Part shown: one piece after another, positions 32,794 to 41,502 of the stretch
Layout: every line of letters starts with the position of its first letter
How positions within the stretch are numbered: the stretch's first letter is position 1
NCBI RefSeq assembly: GCF_016907385.1
Contig: NZ_JAFBBU010000001.1
Location: forward strand, 2,728,001 to 2,792,000
Reading direction: 5' to 3'
DNA from: Subtercola frigoramans
GTDB taxonomy: Bacteria; Actinomycetota; Actinomycetes; Actinomycetales; Microbacteriaceae
Length of the DNA stretch: 64,000 nt
Position numbers and translations under genes: made by a program
Notes under the pieces: generated by a model
The model's input: only the letters and a program-made list of their open reading frames with translations
What the model was told of the DNA's origin: nothing
The model's database searches: none

Positions 32794-33678
32794 TCAGACC
32801 GTCGGCTCGAGCTCCCCGAGGTCGCCGTAGAGCCGGTTGATCGACGAGATACGCGTGCGGCTGCCCGTTGCGGCGACACCGAGAGTTTCGCTCGCGAGGA
32901 GGGCGACCAGGCTGTTCGCCGCCGCATAACTGTCGAGGGCCGACACGCTGTCGACCGGGCAGTCGAGCCAGACGCTCGCGTCGTCGGCAAAGCGGCCCGC
33001 TGAGGAATCGGCGATCAACACCAGGGGAACGGCGCGGTGCCGTACAGCATCCACCACCCGGGTGAACCCGCTGGGCCTGCGGCGGAAACCGACGATCACC
33101 ACGGCGTCTTCGGGCCCGAGGCCGGCGAGTTCTTCACCGATCGACTGCGCGGGCTGCGGCGCCAGGCGAACGTCGTCGAGTCCTTGGATGAGCTGTTGGC
33201 GCAGATGAAGGGCCACCGGATACGAATTCCGCAGGCCGATCACGACGACGCGGCGTGCTGCGGCGAGAATGCGGGCGGCTTCGGCGACTCTGCCGTCGGT
33301 TACAGCGAGCAGTGCGGTGCGGATGTTCGACAGCTCCTGCTCGATGTGAGAGTTCAGTGCTGCGCTGGTACCGGCAGGCAGCCCCCCTTCTGCCTGCGGC
33401 TCACCGAGCGAGATGCCGCCGATCGGAACGCCCTGGTTGCGGAGGGCCCTGGCGTGGTCGCGCACCTCCTGGGCATCGCTGAAGCCGAGGCTGCGGAAGA
33501 GCCGCGAGACCGTTGCCTTGGACACGCCGCTGAGCCGCGCGAGCTCTGAGGCGTTGTAGACGGCGAGGTCGGCCAGATGATCGAGGATGAAGTCCGCCGC
33601 GCGCTGTTCCTGTGGCGAGAGGTCGCCGTATGACTCGTCGATGCGCTGGCCGATCGGTGCGGCGGGAGCCAGGGTCAC
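32794..33678 (-). CDS. RpiR-family transcriptional regulator
   Basis: A 294-residue regulator with an N-terminal RpiR helix-turn-helix (LSPQEQRAADFILDHLADLA, ASELARLSGVSKATVSRLFR) and a C-terminal SIS domain (RRVVVIGLRNSYPVALHL, AVVIVGFRRRPSGF). GTG 33678 overlaps the allantoate amidohydrolase stop (GTGA), so it is cotranscribed with the allantoin genes and probably senses a pathway intermediate. Confidence 0.88.
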   Translation of the reverse strand: MTLAPAAPIGQRIDESYGDLSPQEQRAADFILDHLADLAVYNASELARLSGVSKATVSRLFRSLGFSDAQEVRDHARALRNQGVPIGGISLGEPQAEGGLPAGTSAALNSHIEQELSNIRTALLAVTDGRVAEAARILAAARRVVVIGLRNSYPVALHLRQQLIQGLDDVRLAPQPAQSIGEELAGLGPEDAVVIVGFRRRPSGFTRVVDAVRHRAVPLVLIADSSAGRFADDASVWLDCPVDSVSALDSYAAANSLVALLASETLGVAATGSRTRISSINRLYGDLGELEPTV

Positions 33679-34955
33679 AGGGTCGCACCAGCCAGCGAGA
33701 GCACGGCGGATTCGAACGCATCTGTGGCACTGGCGACGTCGGCCGCTGTGACGTGCTCGTCGGGGTGATGGCTGACTCCCCCGCGACACCGGATGAACAG
33801 CATGGCAATCTCGGTGAGATCGCCGACAGCCATGCCGTCGTGACCCGCACGGCTCAGCAGGAGCTGCGCGTCTTTCTGACCGGTCGCGGCGATGCCCACG
33901 GCGATGGCCTCACGCAGGCCAGGGCTGCAGGCGACCGCAGGGGCATTGTGCGTCTGGCGAATGTCGAGAGTCAGCCCGCGGGAGTGACAGATCTCCGTCA
34001 TGATGGTGGACAGCCGTTCGAAGACGGCATCGCGTTCGGTGTCGAATTCTGCGCGCAGGTCGAGGCTCAGCTCCACGCGACCCGGAATGACGTTGACCGC
34101 GTTCGGGAAGACGTCGAGGTGCCCGACCGTCGCGATGAGGCCGGCATCGCGAGCCGTGCGCTCGATGAGCGTGACGATCTCGCTGGCACCAGCCAGGGCA
34201 TCGTGCCGACGGTCGAACGGTGTGCCGGAGTGGCCGGCCTTGCCCGTCACCGTGATGGCGAAGCGGCGGGCTCCGGCGATGGAGGAGACGATTCCGAGTG
34301 CCTGGTCGGCTTCCTCCAGGTACGGGCCCTGCTCGATGTGCGCCTCGAGGTAGCCGATGAGATCGTCAGAGCCCCTGGCCGCATCGCCCAGGTTCTCTGG
34401 GTCGAGCCCGAAGGCCCGGTAGGCATCGCTGAGGGAGATTCCGTCGGCATCGCTGAGGTCGAGCCAGTCGCGGTCGAAGGTGCCGGCGAGTGCGCGGGAG
34501 CCGAGGAGTGCGCGGCCGAACCGGGTGCCTTCTTCGTCGCCGAACGCGACGACCTCCAGGGCGAAGGGCAGCTCTGTGCCGCTGGCGTGGATCCGGTCGA
34601 CGGCGGCGATCCCAATGAGCACCCCCAGGATGCCGTCGTAGCGACCGGCGGAGGGAACGGTGTCGAGGTGAGAGCCGAGGAGGAGCGCGGGCAGGCCCGG
34701 CGTTCGCCCCTCGAGTCGCCCGCACTGGTTGCCAGCAGCATCCTGCCAGGTGCGCATGCCGGCTTCGATCATCCACTGGGCTGCGAGGGCATTGACCGCA
34801 CGGTGTTCGTTCGAGAGGTAGACCCGCTTGATCAGCCCGCCGGGGAGCGTGCTGTGGGCAGCCAGTTCGTCGCAGCGAGCCAGGATCGAGAGCGCGCTGG
34901 TTCGGTCGATCGCCGCGCTGGCGGATGGTACCGATACAGTCTGGCCCTGCTGCAC
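33675..34955 (-). CDS. allC: Allantoate amidohydrolase (M20 family)
   Basis: Converts allantoate to ureidoglycine, CO2 and ammonia. The 426-residue protein has the di-metal M20 set: GSHLDTVPSAGRYDG (His96, Asp107), DEEGTRFG (Glu142) and EAHIEQGPYLE (His206), ending with GGVSHHPDEHV. N-carbamoyl-L-amino-acid hydrolases are similar, but the neighbouring ureidoglycine aminotransferase supports allantoate. GTG 34955 shares a base with the preceding stop. Confidence 0.88.
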   Translation of the reverse strand: MQQGQTVSVPSASAAIDRTSALSILARCDELAAHSTLPGGLIKRVYLSNEHRAVNALAAQWMIEAGMRTWQDAAGNQCGRLEGRTPGLPALLLGSHLDTVPSAGRYDGILGVLIGIAAVDRIHASGTELPFALEVVAFGDEEGTRFGRALLGSRALAGTFDRDWLDLSDADGISLSDAYRAFGLDPENLGDAARGSDDLIGYLEAHIEQGPYLEEADQALGIVSSIAGARRFAITVTGKAGHSGTPFDRRHDALAGASEIVTLIERTARDAGLIATVGHLDVFPNAVNVIPGRVELSLDLRAEFDTERDAVFERLSTIMTEICHSRGLTLDIRQTHNAPAVACSPGLREAIAVGIAATGQKDAQLLLSRAGHDGMAVGDLTEIAMLFIRCRGGVSHHPDEHVTAADVASATDAFESAVLSLAGATL

Positions 34956-36241
34956 TAGAGCGCCAGGCTCTCGGCGAGCGCCGGCGCGACCTCCGGCGTG
35001 GCGGCCGCAACAGGGCCGCCAGACTCACTGGCGTAGAAGTCGTACGCGGCCCGCACACCAGAACCGCCGACGACGTTCGCCCCGGCACGCCGAAGAACCT
35101 GCTCGAGCGCCGAGAGCGTCGTGAGCACAGTGTCTTTGCGGGCGTTGTAGCCCATGGTGCCGATGCGCCAGACCTTGCCGTGAAGGGGGCCGAAACTCGT
35201 ACCGATCTCGATGCCGAAGTCGTCGAGCAGTTCGCCCCGCACGGCGTCGCCGGAGACACCGTCGGGGATGAACACGGCGGTCACGTTGTTCATCTTGTGC
35301 GACTCGTCGCCGAAGATGGTGAGGCCGAGGCCGCGGAGGCCTTCGAGCATGGCTCCGCCGTGCATCCGGTGCCGTTCGACCGCCTCATCGATACCCTCTT
35401 CGACGAGCAGGCGCGCGCATTCCCGCGAGCCGTAGAGCATGGTGGTGGCCTCGGTGTGGTGGTTGAGGCGCTTGACACCCCAGTAGTCGAAGATCATGGC
35501 GAGGTCGAAGTAGTTCGAACGGATCGGGGTCGCGGTGACCTCGTCACCCTCTGACCGGATGCCCGCCTCGATGCTCTTTCGGGAATTGACGAGGTCGACG
35601 GCCTTCGCTGAGAACGTGGCCGGCGCAGAACCGGAGGGGCCGGCGAGGCACTTCTGGAGGCCAGCCGTCACGGCATCGAGGCCCCAGGCGTCGGCTTCGA
35701 AGGTGTTGCCGGCGAGCGAGGCGGTGACGTCGGTGTAGAAGATGACGTCGTGCGCGCGGCAGATCGCGCCGAGCTCGTCGAGGGGCTGAGCCATGGTGGT
35801 GGAGGTGTCGCCGTGCACGACCGCGAGGATCTTGGGCTGCGTCTGGATGATGGCTGCCTCGATCTGCTCCGGAGTGAAGACCGTGCCCCACTCAGCCTCG
35901 ATCACGTGGACCTCTGCACCGCAGCGCTCGGCGATCTCTCGAAGGAGGTGGCCGAAGCGGCCGAAGACTGGCACGAGCACTCGGTCACCCGGCTCGATCA
36001 TGCTCACCATCGCGGCTTCGATGCCTGCCCGGGAGGTGCCGTCGATGAGCAGGGTCTGCTCGTTCTGCGTCTTGAAGACCTGGCGATAGAGGCCCATGGT
36101 CTCGGTCATATAGGCCGTCATTGCGGGGTCGTACTGGCCCACCAGCTGGGCCGACATGGCGCGGAGTACCCGCGGGTCGGCGTTGATCGGGCCCGGGCCC
36201 ATCAGCAGGCGGGAGGGAGGGTTGATGGGCAGGCTGGCGAT
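34955..36241 (-). CDS. pucG: (S)-ureidoglycine-glyoxylate aminotransferase, probable AUC start
   Basis: Class V PLP aminotransferase that transfers the ureidoglycine amino group to glyoxylate. Key segments: DGTSRAGIEAAMVS, VFGRFGHLL, HGDTSTT and the PLP lysine in TAGLQKCLAGPSG. Homologues carry about a dozen residues before the MxPGP motif. Here an in-frame TAG lies 19 codons before ATG 36202, and no ATG, GTG or TTG occurs between. ATC 36241-36239, six bases after GAGGAG, restores the usual N-terminus (xASLPINPPSRLLMGPGP). If ATG 36202 is used, the protein is 415 residues and slightly short. Confidence 0.85.
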   Translation of the reverse strand: MASLPINPPSRLLMGPGPINADPRVLRAMSAQLVGQYDPAMTAYMTETMGLYRQVFKTQNEQTLLIDGTSRAGIEAAMVSMIEPGDRVLVPVFGRFGHLLREIAERCGAEVHVIEAEWGTVFTPEQIEAAIIQTQPKILAVVHGDTSTTMAQPLDELGAICRAHDVIFYTDVTASLAGNTFEADAWGLDAVTAGLQKCLAGPSGSAPATFSAKAVDLVNSRKSIEAGIRSEGDEVTATPIRSNYFDLAMIFDYWGVKRLNHHTEATTMLYGSRECARLLVEEGIDEAVERHRMHGGAMLEGLRGLGLTIFGDESHKMNNVTAVFIPDGVSGDAVRGELLDDFGIEIGTSFGPLHGKVWRIGTMGYNARKDTVLTTLSALEQVLRRAGANVVGGSGVRAAYDFYASESGGPVAAATPEVAPALAESLAL

Positions 36242-36247
36242 GGGGTG

Positions 36248-36253
36248 CTCCTC
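36248..36253 (-). promoter_or_regulatory. Ribosome-binding site preceding an ATC start
   Basis: GAGGAG with six bases to ATC 36241. ATG 36202 has no purine-rich site in front of it (CCCTCCCGCCTGCTG). Confidence 0.55.
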
Positions 36254-36277
36254 GGGGCGCTACGGGTGGGTGTGATC

Positions 36278-36320
36278 CAAGTGTTTCAGGGTTCCAGTAT
36301 ACGCAACAAGTGTTTCAGGG
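36278..36320 (-). promoter_or_regulatory. Promoter with two direct-repeat operators upstream of pucG-allC-rpiR
   Basis: CAAGTGTTTCAGGG occurs twice (36278-36291 and 36307-36320), 29 bp apart. Between the copies, on the minus strand, lies TATACT (36296-36301), a good -10 with an expected start near 36289. There is no good -35, so one repeat sits in the spacer/-35 zone and the other over the start point, as expected for activator- or repressor-controlled transcription. The core GTGTTTCAG recurs at 52267-52275. Confidence 0.55.
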
Positions 36321-36332
36321 ATGTTGCAGGCC

Positions 36333-36427
36333 GCTGGGTGAGTGGCGCGGCGCGCAGCGTTGCGTATTGAAACGATGTCGCGAGGGGGTTCCGATACGGC
36401 GCGCTGCGCGAGCCTACTCAACCGGCG
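36333..36427. repeat. Dispersed palindromic repeat, paired halves (copy d)
   Basis: A degenerate left half (CTGGGTGAGTGG...GCGTATTGAAACG) and a clearer right half (GTTCCGATACGG-CGCGC-TG-CGCG-AGCCTACTCAACCGGCG). Read on the minus strand, it supplies the TGA stop of the acetamidase gene. Confidence 0.75.
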
Positions 36428-37521
36428 TGGCGGGGGACCCCGTCGAAGTCGGAGACACGGATGCGCGCGTGCACGCCCTTGACGATGTCGACGACCTGGG
36501 AGATGTTGAAGTCGGTGGCCGCGCTGAGGTAGGCGTAGGCGAGGTGCGAGTCCATTCCGTAGCGGGCGCCCAACAGCGAGATCGCCGCCCGCACGCAGTG
36601 CTGCACGGCCTCGTCGAGGTCGAGGCTCATGCCGGTGGGGACGAGGAAGTCACGGGTCTCGGCGAGGGGGCCGATGAGGCGGCCGAACTGCTGCAGGGCA
36701 TCCGCCTGGGGAACGACCTCGAAGCGCACCGTCACGCGGAGCGAGGCCTCCATGGCGGTGAGGGCGACCTCCCCATCGCCCTGGGCGAAGTGCGGGTCTC
36801 CGACGTACGCGAGCGCGCCCGCGACCTGGACCGGAAGGTAGAGCGAGTTGCCGGCGGTGAGGAGATTGATGTCGATGTTGCCCCCGTGCGGCCCCGGCGG
36901 AACGGAGTGCGGGCGGGTGTCGCCCGAGACGGCTACGCCCATGATGCCGAGGAACGGCGCGAGGGGGAACCTCACGAGCTTGGGTCCGCCGTGCACGAGG
37001 GGCAGGGTGCCCACCCGGGTTCCATCGGCGTCTTCGTCGACCTCGGCGTACGCACTCACCGTCTCGAGCCCTTGGGGATACTCACCCGGCAGGGCACCCT
37101 TGGTGTGGCGGTTGGAGATGACGCCGTAGGGCACTCTCGGCAGCGCTTCGACGAGGGTCATCTTGAGCAGATCGCCGGGCTTCGCCCCCCGCACGCGAAT
37201 GGGCCCGGTCACGACGTGGGGCCCGTCGACGGCGCGATCGCGAGGGTAGTCGGAGGCCGCGATGGCGATGGCGTCGTCGAGAACGTAGTGCCCGTCCACC
37301 CCGTGGCCACCGAAGAACCGGCGCGGGTCGCGACCCTGGTCTTCGAGGATGCCCTCGTGACTCAGCGTGTCGATGGTGACGTCATCACCCGATTCGATGT
37401 CGAGCACGGCCTCATCGGCGGCGCAGGGCAGCCTCCCCCAGAGCACATTCCGGCCTGTTGCAGGCAGATAGTGTTGTGAACGGATAGGGCCGTTCCCGGG
37501 CTGGAGTGGTTCGAGGATCAT
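36418..37521 (-). CDS. Acetamidase/formamidase family protein
   Basis: A 367-residue FmdA/AmdA-type amidase with GHGVDGHYVLDDAIAIA, HVVTGPIRVRGAKPGDLL, GPHGGNIDINLL and VGDPHFAQGDGEVALTAME, all typical of the family. It releases ammonia from short amides and would suit a purine/pyrimidine nitrogen-scavenging locus; the exact amide is unknown. The C-terminal HAG-stop is created by the palindromic repeat. Confidence 0.88.
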   Translation of the reverse strand: MILEPLQPGNGPIRSQHYLPATGRNVLWGRLPCAADEAVLDIESGDDVTIDTLSHEGILEDQGRDPRRFFGGHGVDGHYVLDDAIAIAASDYPRDRAVDGPHVVTGPIRVRGAKPGDLLKMTLVEALPRVPYGVISNRHTKGALPGEYPQGLETVSAYAEVDEDADGTRVGTLPLVHGGPKLVRFPLAPFLGIMGVAVSGDTRPHSVPPGPHGGNIDINLLTAGNSLYLPVQVAGALAYVGDPHFAQGDGEVALTAMEASLRVTVRFEVVPQADALQQFGRLIGPLAETRDFLVPTGMSLDLDEAVQHCVRAAISLLGARYGMDSHLAYAYLSAATDFNISQVVDIVKGVHARIRVSDFDGVPRHAG

Positions 37522-37694
37522 CAGGGGATCTGCCTTCCGTCAACGATTCGAGAGTACCGCCCTGCGACACCGGCCCGCGGCAGCGGCCCCGTCGCACCAC
37601 TGACACTGCATACTGACCGACTGACCGACCCCCGCCGTGGCACCGGCCCGCGGCTCGCCACACACCATCACCCCCACACAGCAGAGGACCCTTT

Positions 37695-38399
37695 GTGATT
37701 CGACGACTCAGCTCCAACCCCGAGAACCTGCACCTCGGCCTCATGCTCGCCCTCACCTTCTCAACTGGCGTCGTCGACGCCGTCGGTTACCTCGGGCTCG
37801 ACCGGGTCTTCACCGGCAACATGACAGGCAACGTCGTGATTCTCGGCATGGCCCTGGCGGGCGCGGATGGCCTTCCGATCATCGGGCCGGTCATCGCGTT
37901 GCTCAGCTTCATGCTGGGCGCTGTGATCGCGGGGCGGATCCTTCGCCCGATCAAAGCCGGCTGGACCCACCGCAGCACCTCGCTGCTGACGACGGTCGCC
38001 GTCATCATGGTCGGCCTCGCGATCACACTGCTGATCTACGGTGGCACACCGCCGAAACCGCAGGAGTACATCGTGACGCTCTTCCTCGCGATCGCCATGG
38101 GCATTCAGGCCGGCACGGCGCGGCACATCGGCGTGAAAGACGTGACAACCGTTGTGGTGACCTCGACGATCACCGGTTTCGCCGCGGATTCGCGCCTCGC
38201 CGGAGGGAAAGGCCAGCCCTGGTTCCGCCGCGCAGCGGCGATCTTCCTGATCGCGCTGGGAGCCGGAGTGGGCGCCCTGCTGCTGCGACTCGGGCTGGGC
38301 TGGGGAGTTTCGCTCTCTGCGCTGATCACCGTGGCGGTCGCCATTCTCGGGCACGTCGGCGCTCGCCAGCACGCCACAGCAGGCTCAGACGCGAACTGA
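37695..38399 (+). CDS. DUF1275 (YoaK-like) membrane protein
   Basis: A 234-residue inner-membrane protein with about six hydrophobic helices and the DUF1275 signature FSTGVVDAVGYLGLDRVFTGNMTGNVV. Its function is unknown. GTG 37695 follows AGAGGA in a CA-rich leader. The 3' end overlaps the convergent ABC ATPase gene by 15 bp. The 173-bp region before it contains CACCGGCCCGCGGC twice and presumably the divergent promoters. Confidence 0.85.
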   Translation: MIRRLSSNPENLHLGLMLALTFSTGVVDAVGYLGLDRVFTGNMTGNVVILGMALAGADGLPIIGPVIALLSFMLGAVIAGRILRPIKAGWTHRSTSLLTTVAVIMVGLAITLLIYGGTPPKPQEYIVTLFLAIAMGIQAGTARHIGVKDVTTVVVTSTITGFAADSRLAGGKGQPWFRRAAAIFLIALGAGVGALLLRLGLGWGVSLSALITVAVAILGHVGARQHATAGSDAN

Positions 38400-39410
38400 A
38401 TCCGCCCCGGCCTGTCGTGGCCGCAGACTCCGCAACTGGACGGAGACGCACGCGCCAGTGAAGCCGAGTCTCACGCACTCGCCCGTCTGCGGCACTATGC
38501 CCGGATGATGCTGAACGATGACCTGGGTGCCGTCGACGAGGAGCACGCTCGTGAGTCTCGTCGAGCCCAAAAAACTCGAACCGACGACAACACCGTTCAC
38601 AATTGCGTCAATTCTGGAGGTCGTCCCGCTCGGCGCCGCTTCGCCGTGTTCAGGCGGGAGAAGCACGATGTCTTCCGGCCTGACCAGGGCGAAGGCCGGC
38701 CCCGGCGGCGCCACGGGAGTGAGAAGCGGGATCCACGCTCCATAGACCTCGACGAATCCCCCTCGAACCTCACCGGGCAACCGGTTGACCTGGCCGACAA
38801 ATTCGGCGACGAACGCATTCGCCGGCTCCCGGTAGATCTCCTCCGGCCGCCCGATCTGCTCCACGCGGCCCGAACGCAGCACAACGACGCGGTCAGCGAT
38901 CGCCAGGGCATCATCGTGGTGCTGGGTGGCGAGAATCATCGTGATGCCGAGCTCGGCATGGATGCGGCGGACTTCTTCCCTCAGCAGAACGCGGGACCGG
39001 GCATCCACTGAACCGAATGGCTCGTCGAGCATCACCACCTCGGGCCTTGATGCCAGAGCTCGTGTGACGACGTCGCGCAGATGCCGGCACGCACTCTCCG
39101 GAGCCAGGAGCGTGTTCCGGAAACGGGAATCGGTGATCAGCTCGCACTGGTGCCCGCCTCTGTGTCGGGCTCCGCCCACGTGGGCCGGTTCGGCCCCGAT
39201 GAGCACTTCGCCGCTGGTCGGGCTCTCGCGGCCGGCGATGACGCGGAGCACGGTGGACTTGCCTCCACCGGCAGGCCCGAGCAGCGCGATGATCTCACCG
39301 GGTTCGACGCTCACCGTGAGGCCGTTGACCGCAACCACTCCGGAGCGATAGCGCTTGACGAGATCGGTGAGCTGGACTGCCGAGCGCGAACGGGTACTGA
39401 CCATCGCCAT
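38385..39410 (-). CDS. ABC transporter-type ATPase lacking the signature motif
   Basis: The 341-residue protein resembles CysA/PotA ATPases: Walker A GPAGGGKST (45-53), Walker B VVMLDEP with D-loop GSVDARSR (about 125-140), switch LATQHHDDAL and a C-terminal TOBE-like domain. The segment between Walker A and B is about 40 residues too short. No Q-loop is visible, and where LSGGQ should stand the sequence reads ESACRHLRD before VVTRALASRP. It is probably defective for normal ABC cycling or has another role. No permease or binding protein adjoins it. Confidence 0.75.
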   Translation of the reverse strand: MAMVSTRSRSAVQLTDLVKRYRSGVVAVNGLTVSVEPGEIIALLGPAGGGKSTVLRVIAGRESPTSGEVLIGAEPAHVGGARHRGGHQCELITDSRFRNTLLAPESACRHLRDVVTRALASRPEVVMLDEPFGSVDARSRVLLREEVRRIHAELGITMILATQHHDDALAIADRVVVLRSGRVEQIGRPEEIYREPANAFVAEFVGQVNRLPGEVRGGFVEVYGAWIPLLTPVAPPGPAFALVRPEDIVLLPPEHGEAAPSGTTSRIDAIVNGVVVGSSFLGSTRLTSVLLVDGTQVIVQHHPGIVPQTGECVRLGFTGACVSVQLRSLRPRQAGADSVRV

Positions 39411-39542
39411 CGCCTGTCACCCCACCCCACTGCCGACCAGCGCGTACGAGACCTCGCGCGCTTGTCAGACGAACCTACGAGCACGACCTCGTCGGGGGCA
39501 GCGAATCGGATGGACGCCCTGTGAACAGCAGATGAATGCTGG

Positions 39543-40505
39543 CTATGTCAACCGCAGCCGCTGGCAGTGGCCGCAGAAGTGCGAGGAACGATTCATGAAC
39601 GACTCACGGATGATCGGCCGCCCACACCGCGGGCACGGCTTGCCCTGCTGGCCGTAGGCGTTCAGGCTGTGCGAGAAGTACCCCGAAGCGCCGTTGACGT
39701 TCACGTACTGCGCGTCGAAGCTCGTGCCGCCTTCGGCAAGGGCCTTGGTGAGCACCAGCCGCACCTCAGCCAGCAGCAGGCGTGCCCGGCGAGTGGTGAG
39801 TGTCGCCGTGGGCTGGGCATAGTGCAGCTTCGCCGCCCAGAGGGCTTCGTCGGCGTAGATGTTGCCGATACCGCTGACCAGCGTCTGGTCGAGCAGGGCC
39901 CGCTTTATTCCCGTCGACTTTCGAGCGAGGGAAGCCAGGAAGGCAGACTCGTCGAAGGCGGGGTCGAGCGGGTCGCGGGCGATGTGGGCGACCTGCGACG
40001 GGATGAGGTTCGCCCAGGCAACGGCATCGGAGCCACTCGTCCGAGCCTCGCCTGGCGTGACTCCGGCCGCCGGGTTCACCAACCCGGAAAAACCCGCGGC
40101 GGCACCGTCGCTGGTCGGAACCATCGTGTCGACCGCCATCGAGCCGAAGATGCGCTGGTCGACGAAGTTCACCCAGAACTCCCCGAACGAGGGATGCTCG
40201 ATGCCCAGCCTGATGCGCAGCAGTCCGCCTTCGGCGAACCCGGGCTCGCGAAGCAGCACTTGCCCGCTCATTCCGAGGTGGGTGACGAGGGCGCGACCCG
40301 AGCCCAGCGGGAACCACAGGAACTTTCCGCGGCGCACGGCGGCGAGCATGCGCTGGCCGGTGAGCTGTTCAGCGAACGCGCCCCCCAGCGGGCTGTGGCG
40401 CTTCAGGGAACGCGGTTCGAACACCTCGACGCCCGTCACAAGCGAGCCGGAGACCGCTCGTTCGAGCCCGGCGCGAACGACTTCGACCTCGGGGAGTTCA
40501 GGCAC
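39543..40505 (-). CDS. mutM: Formamidopyrimidine-DNA glycosylase
   Basis: Excises 8-oxoguanine and other oxidised purines, with AP lyase activity. MPELPEVEVV provides the catalytic Pro2 and Glu3; Lys in RRGKFLWF, GIGNIYADEAL and the C-terminal zinc finger CPRC...CGHC are intact. 320 residues, about 25-30 longer than usual because of an insert around GFSGLVNPAAGVTPGEARTS. The start overlaps rnc by 8 bp. Confidence 0.97.
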   Translation of the reverse strand: MPELPEVEVVRAGLERAVSGSLVTGVEVFEPRSLKRHSPLGGAFAEQLTGQRMLAAVRRGKFLWFPLGSGRALVTHLGMSGQVLLREPGFAEGGLLRIRLGIEHPSFGEFWVNFVDQRIFGSMAVDTMVPTSDGAAAGFSGLVNPAAGVTPGEARTSGSDAVAWANLIPSQVAHIARDPLDPAFDESAFLASLARKSTGIKRALLDQTLVSGIGNIYADEALWAAKLHYAQPTATLTTRRARLLLAEVRLVLTKALAEGGTSFDAQYVNVNGASGYFSHSLNAYGQQGKPCPRCGRPIIRESFMNRSSHFCGHCQRLRLT

Positions 40506-41199
40506 CGGGAGCCAGCAGTTGCTGGGCCAGTCTGGCGGCAGCCGATTCGGCTTGTTTCTTGCTCGACCCTTCGCCCGTTGCCGTGGCGAGGGTGCCGACG
40601 GTCACGGTGGCAACAAAACTCTTGCGATGGTCGGGGCCACTCTCGGAGACCTCGTACACCGGGGCTTCAGCGCCGAGCGTGGCGGCAAGCTCCTGGAGCG
40701 TGGTCTTCGGATCCATCGACTCGCCGAAGGTGTCGGGGTTCTCGATGAGGGGTTCGACCAGGCGCAGCACGAGGGCGGTAGCGGTGTCGGCTCCGACACC
40801 GAGGTAGGTCGCGCCAATGAGGGCCTCGACGGTATCGGCGAGAATCGACGCCTTGCTGCGGCCGCCGGTGAGGTCTTCGCCGCGACCGAGCAGGATGAAC
40901 GGGCCGAGGCCGATCGTCTTGCCGATGCCTGCCAGCGCCACAGTCGAGACAAGGCTTGCGCGGCGTTTGGCCAGGTCGCCTTCGCCGAGTTCGGGGTAGC
41001 GGTTGTAGAGCATGACCGTGACGGCCTGGCCCAGGATGGAGTCGCCGAGGAACTCGAGGCGCTCGTTGGTGGGAACCCCGCCGTGTTCGTACGACCACGA
41101 CCGGTGGGTGAGCGCCAGGTCGAGCAGGTCATCGGGGATCTCGACCTGCAGGGTCGCCAAAAGGTGCGAACGCGCGGGTGACTTCGTGACTTTCGTCAT
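40498..41199 (-). CDS. rnc: Ribonuclease III
   Basis: Cleaves double-stranded RNA in rRNA and mRNA processing. The 233-residue protein has the catalytic signature NERLEFLGDSILGQAV (Glu46, Asp53), the second acidic pair in ILADTVEALIGATYL, and a C-terminal double-stranded-RNA-binding domain (about 165-230, KKQAESAAARLAQQLL). It belongs to the yceD-rpmF-rnc-mutM cluster. Confidence 0.97.
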   Translation of the reverse strand: MTKVTKSPARSHLLATLQVEIPDDLLDLALTHRSWSYEHGGVPTNERLEFLGDSILGQAVTVMLYNRYPELGEGDLAKRRASLVSTVALAGIGKTIGLGPFILLGRGEDLTGGRSKASILADTVEALIGATYLGVGADTATALVLRLVEPLIENPDTFGESMDPKTTLQELAATLGAEAPVYEVSESGPDHRKSFVATVTVGTLATATGEGSSKKQAESAAARLAQQLLAPGA

Positions 41200-41295
41200 G
41201 AATTCACCTCACCCGGCCACACCAATTGGTCGTGCAGAGTTCGAAACCCACCGGTGCAGTTTCGCACCGTGCCGCCCCAGGGGCGAACTGTCGGA

Positions 41296-41499
41296 TCAAA
41301 TGTCGGCGACTTTGCGGCCCTTGTACTCAAGGAACAGCGCGGTGCCGGCGGAGTCTTCAACAACCTTGGCGCGGTGCGGCAGGCTGTACGTGGTCTTGCC
41401 GTTCTCGACGGTCTTGACCAGGGTCGGCGCGGTGGCCTTCCACTGTGCGCGGCGCATGCGGGTGGAAGCCCGCGACATCTTCCTCTTTGGTACAGCCAT
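41296..41499 (-). CDS. rpmF: 50S ribosomal protein L32
   Basis: A 67-residue basic protein with the canonical start [20 protein letters not shown]. The actinobacterial form lacks the four zinc-binding cysteines. It starts 3 bp after the yceD stop. Confidence 0.97.
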   Translation of the reverse strand: MAVPKRKMSRASTRMRRAQWKATAPTLVKTVENGKTTYSLPHRAKVVEDSAGTALFLEYKGRKVADI

Positions 41500-41502
41500 C
41501 AG

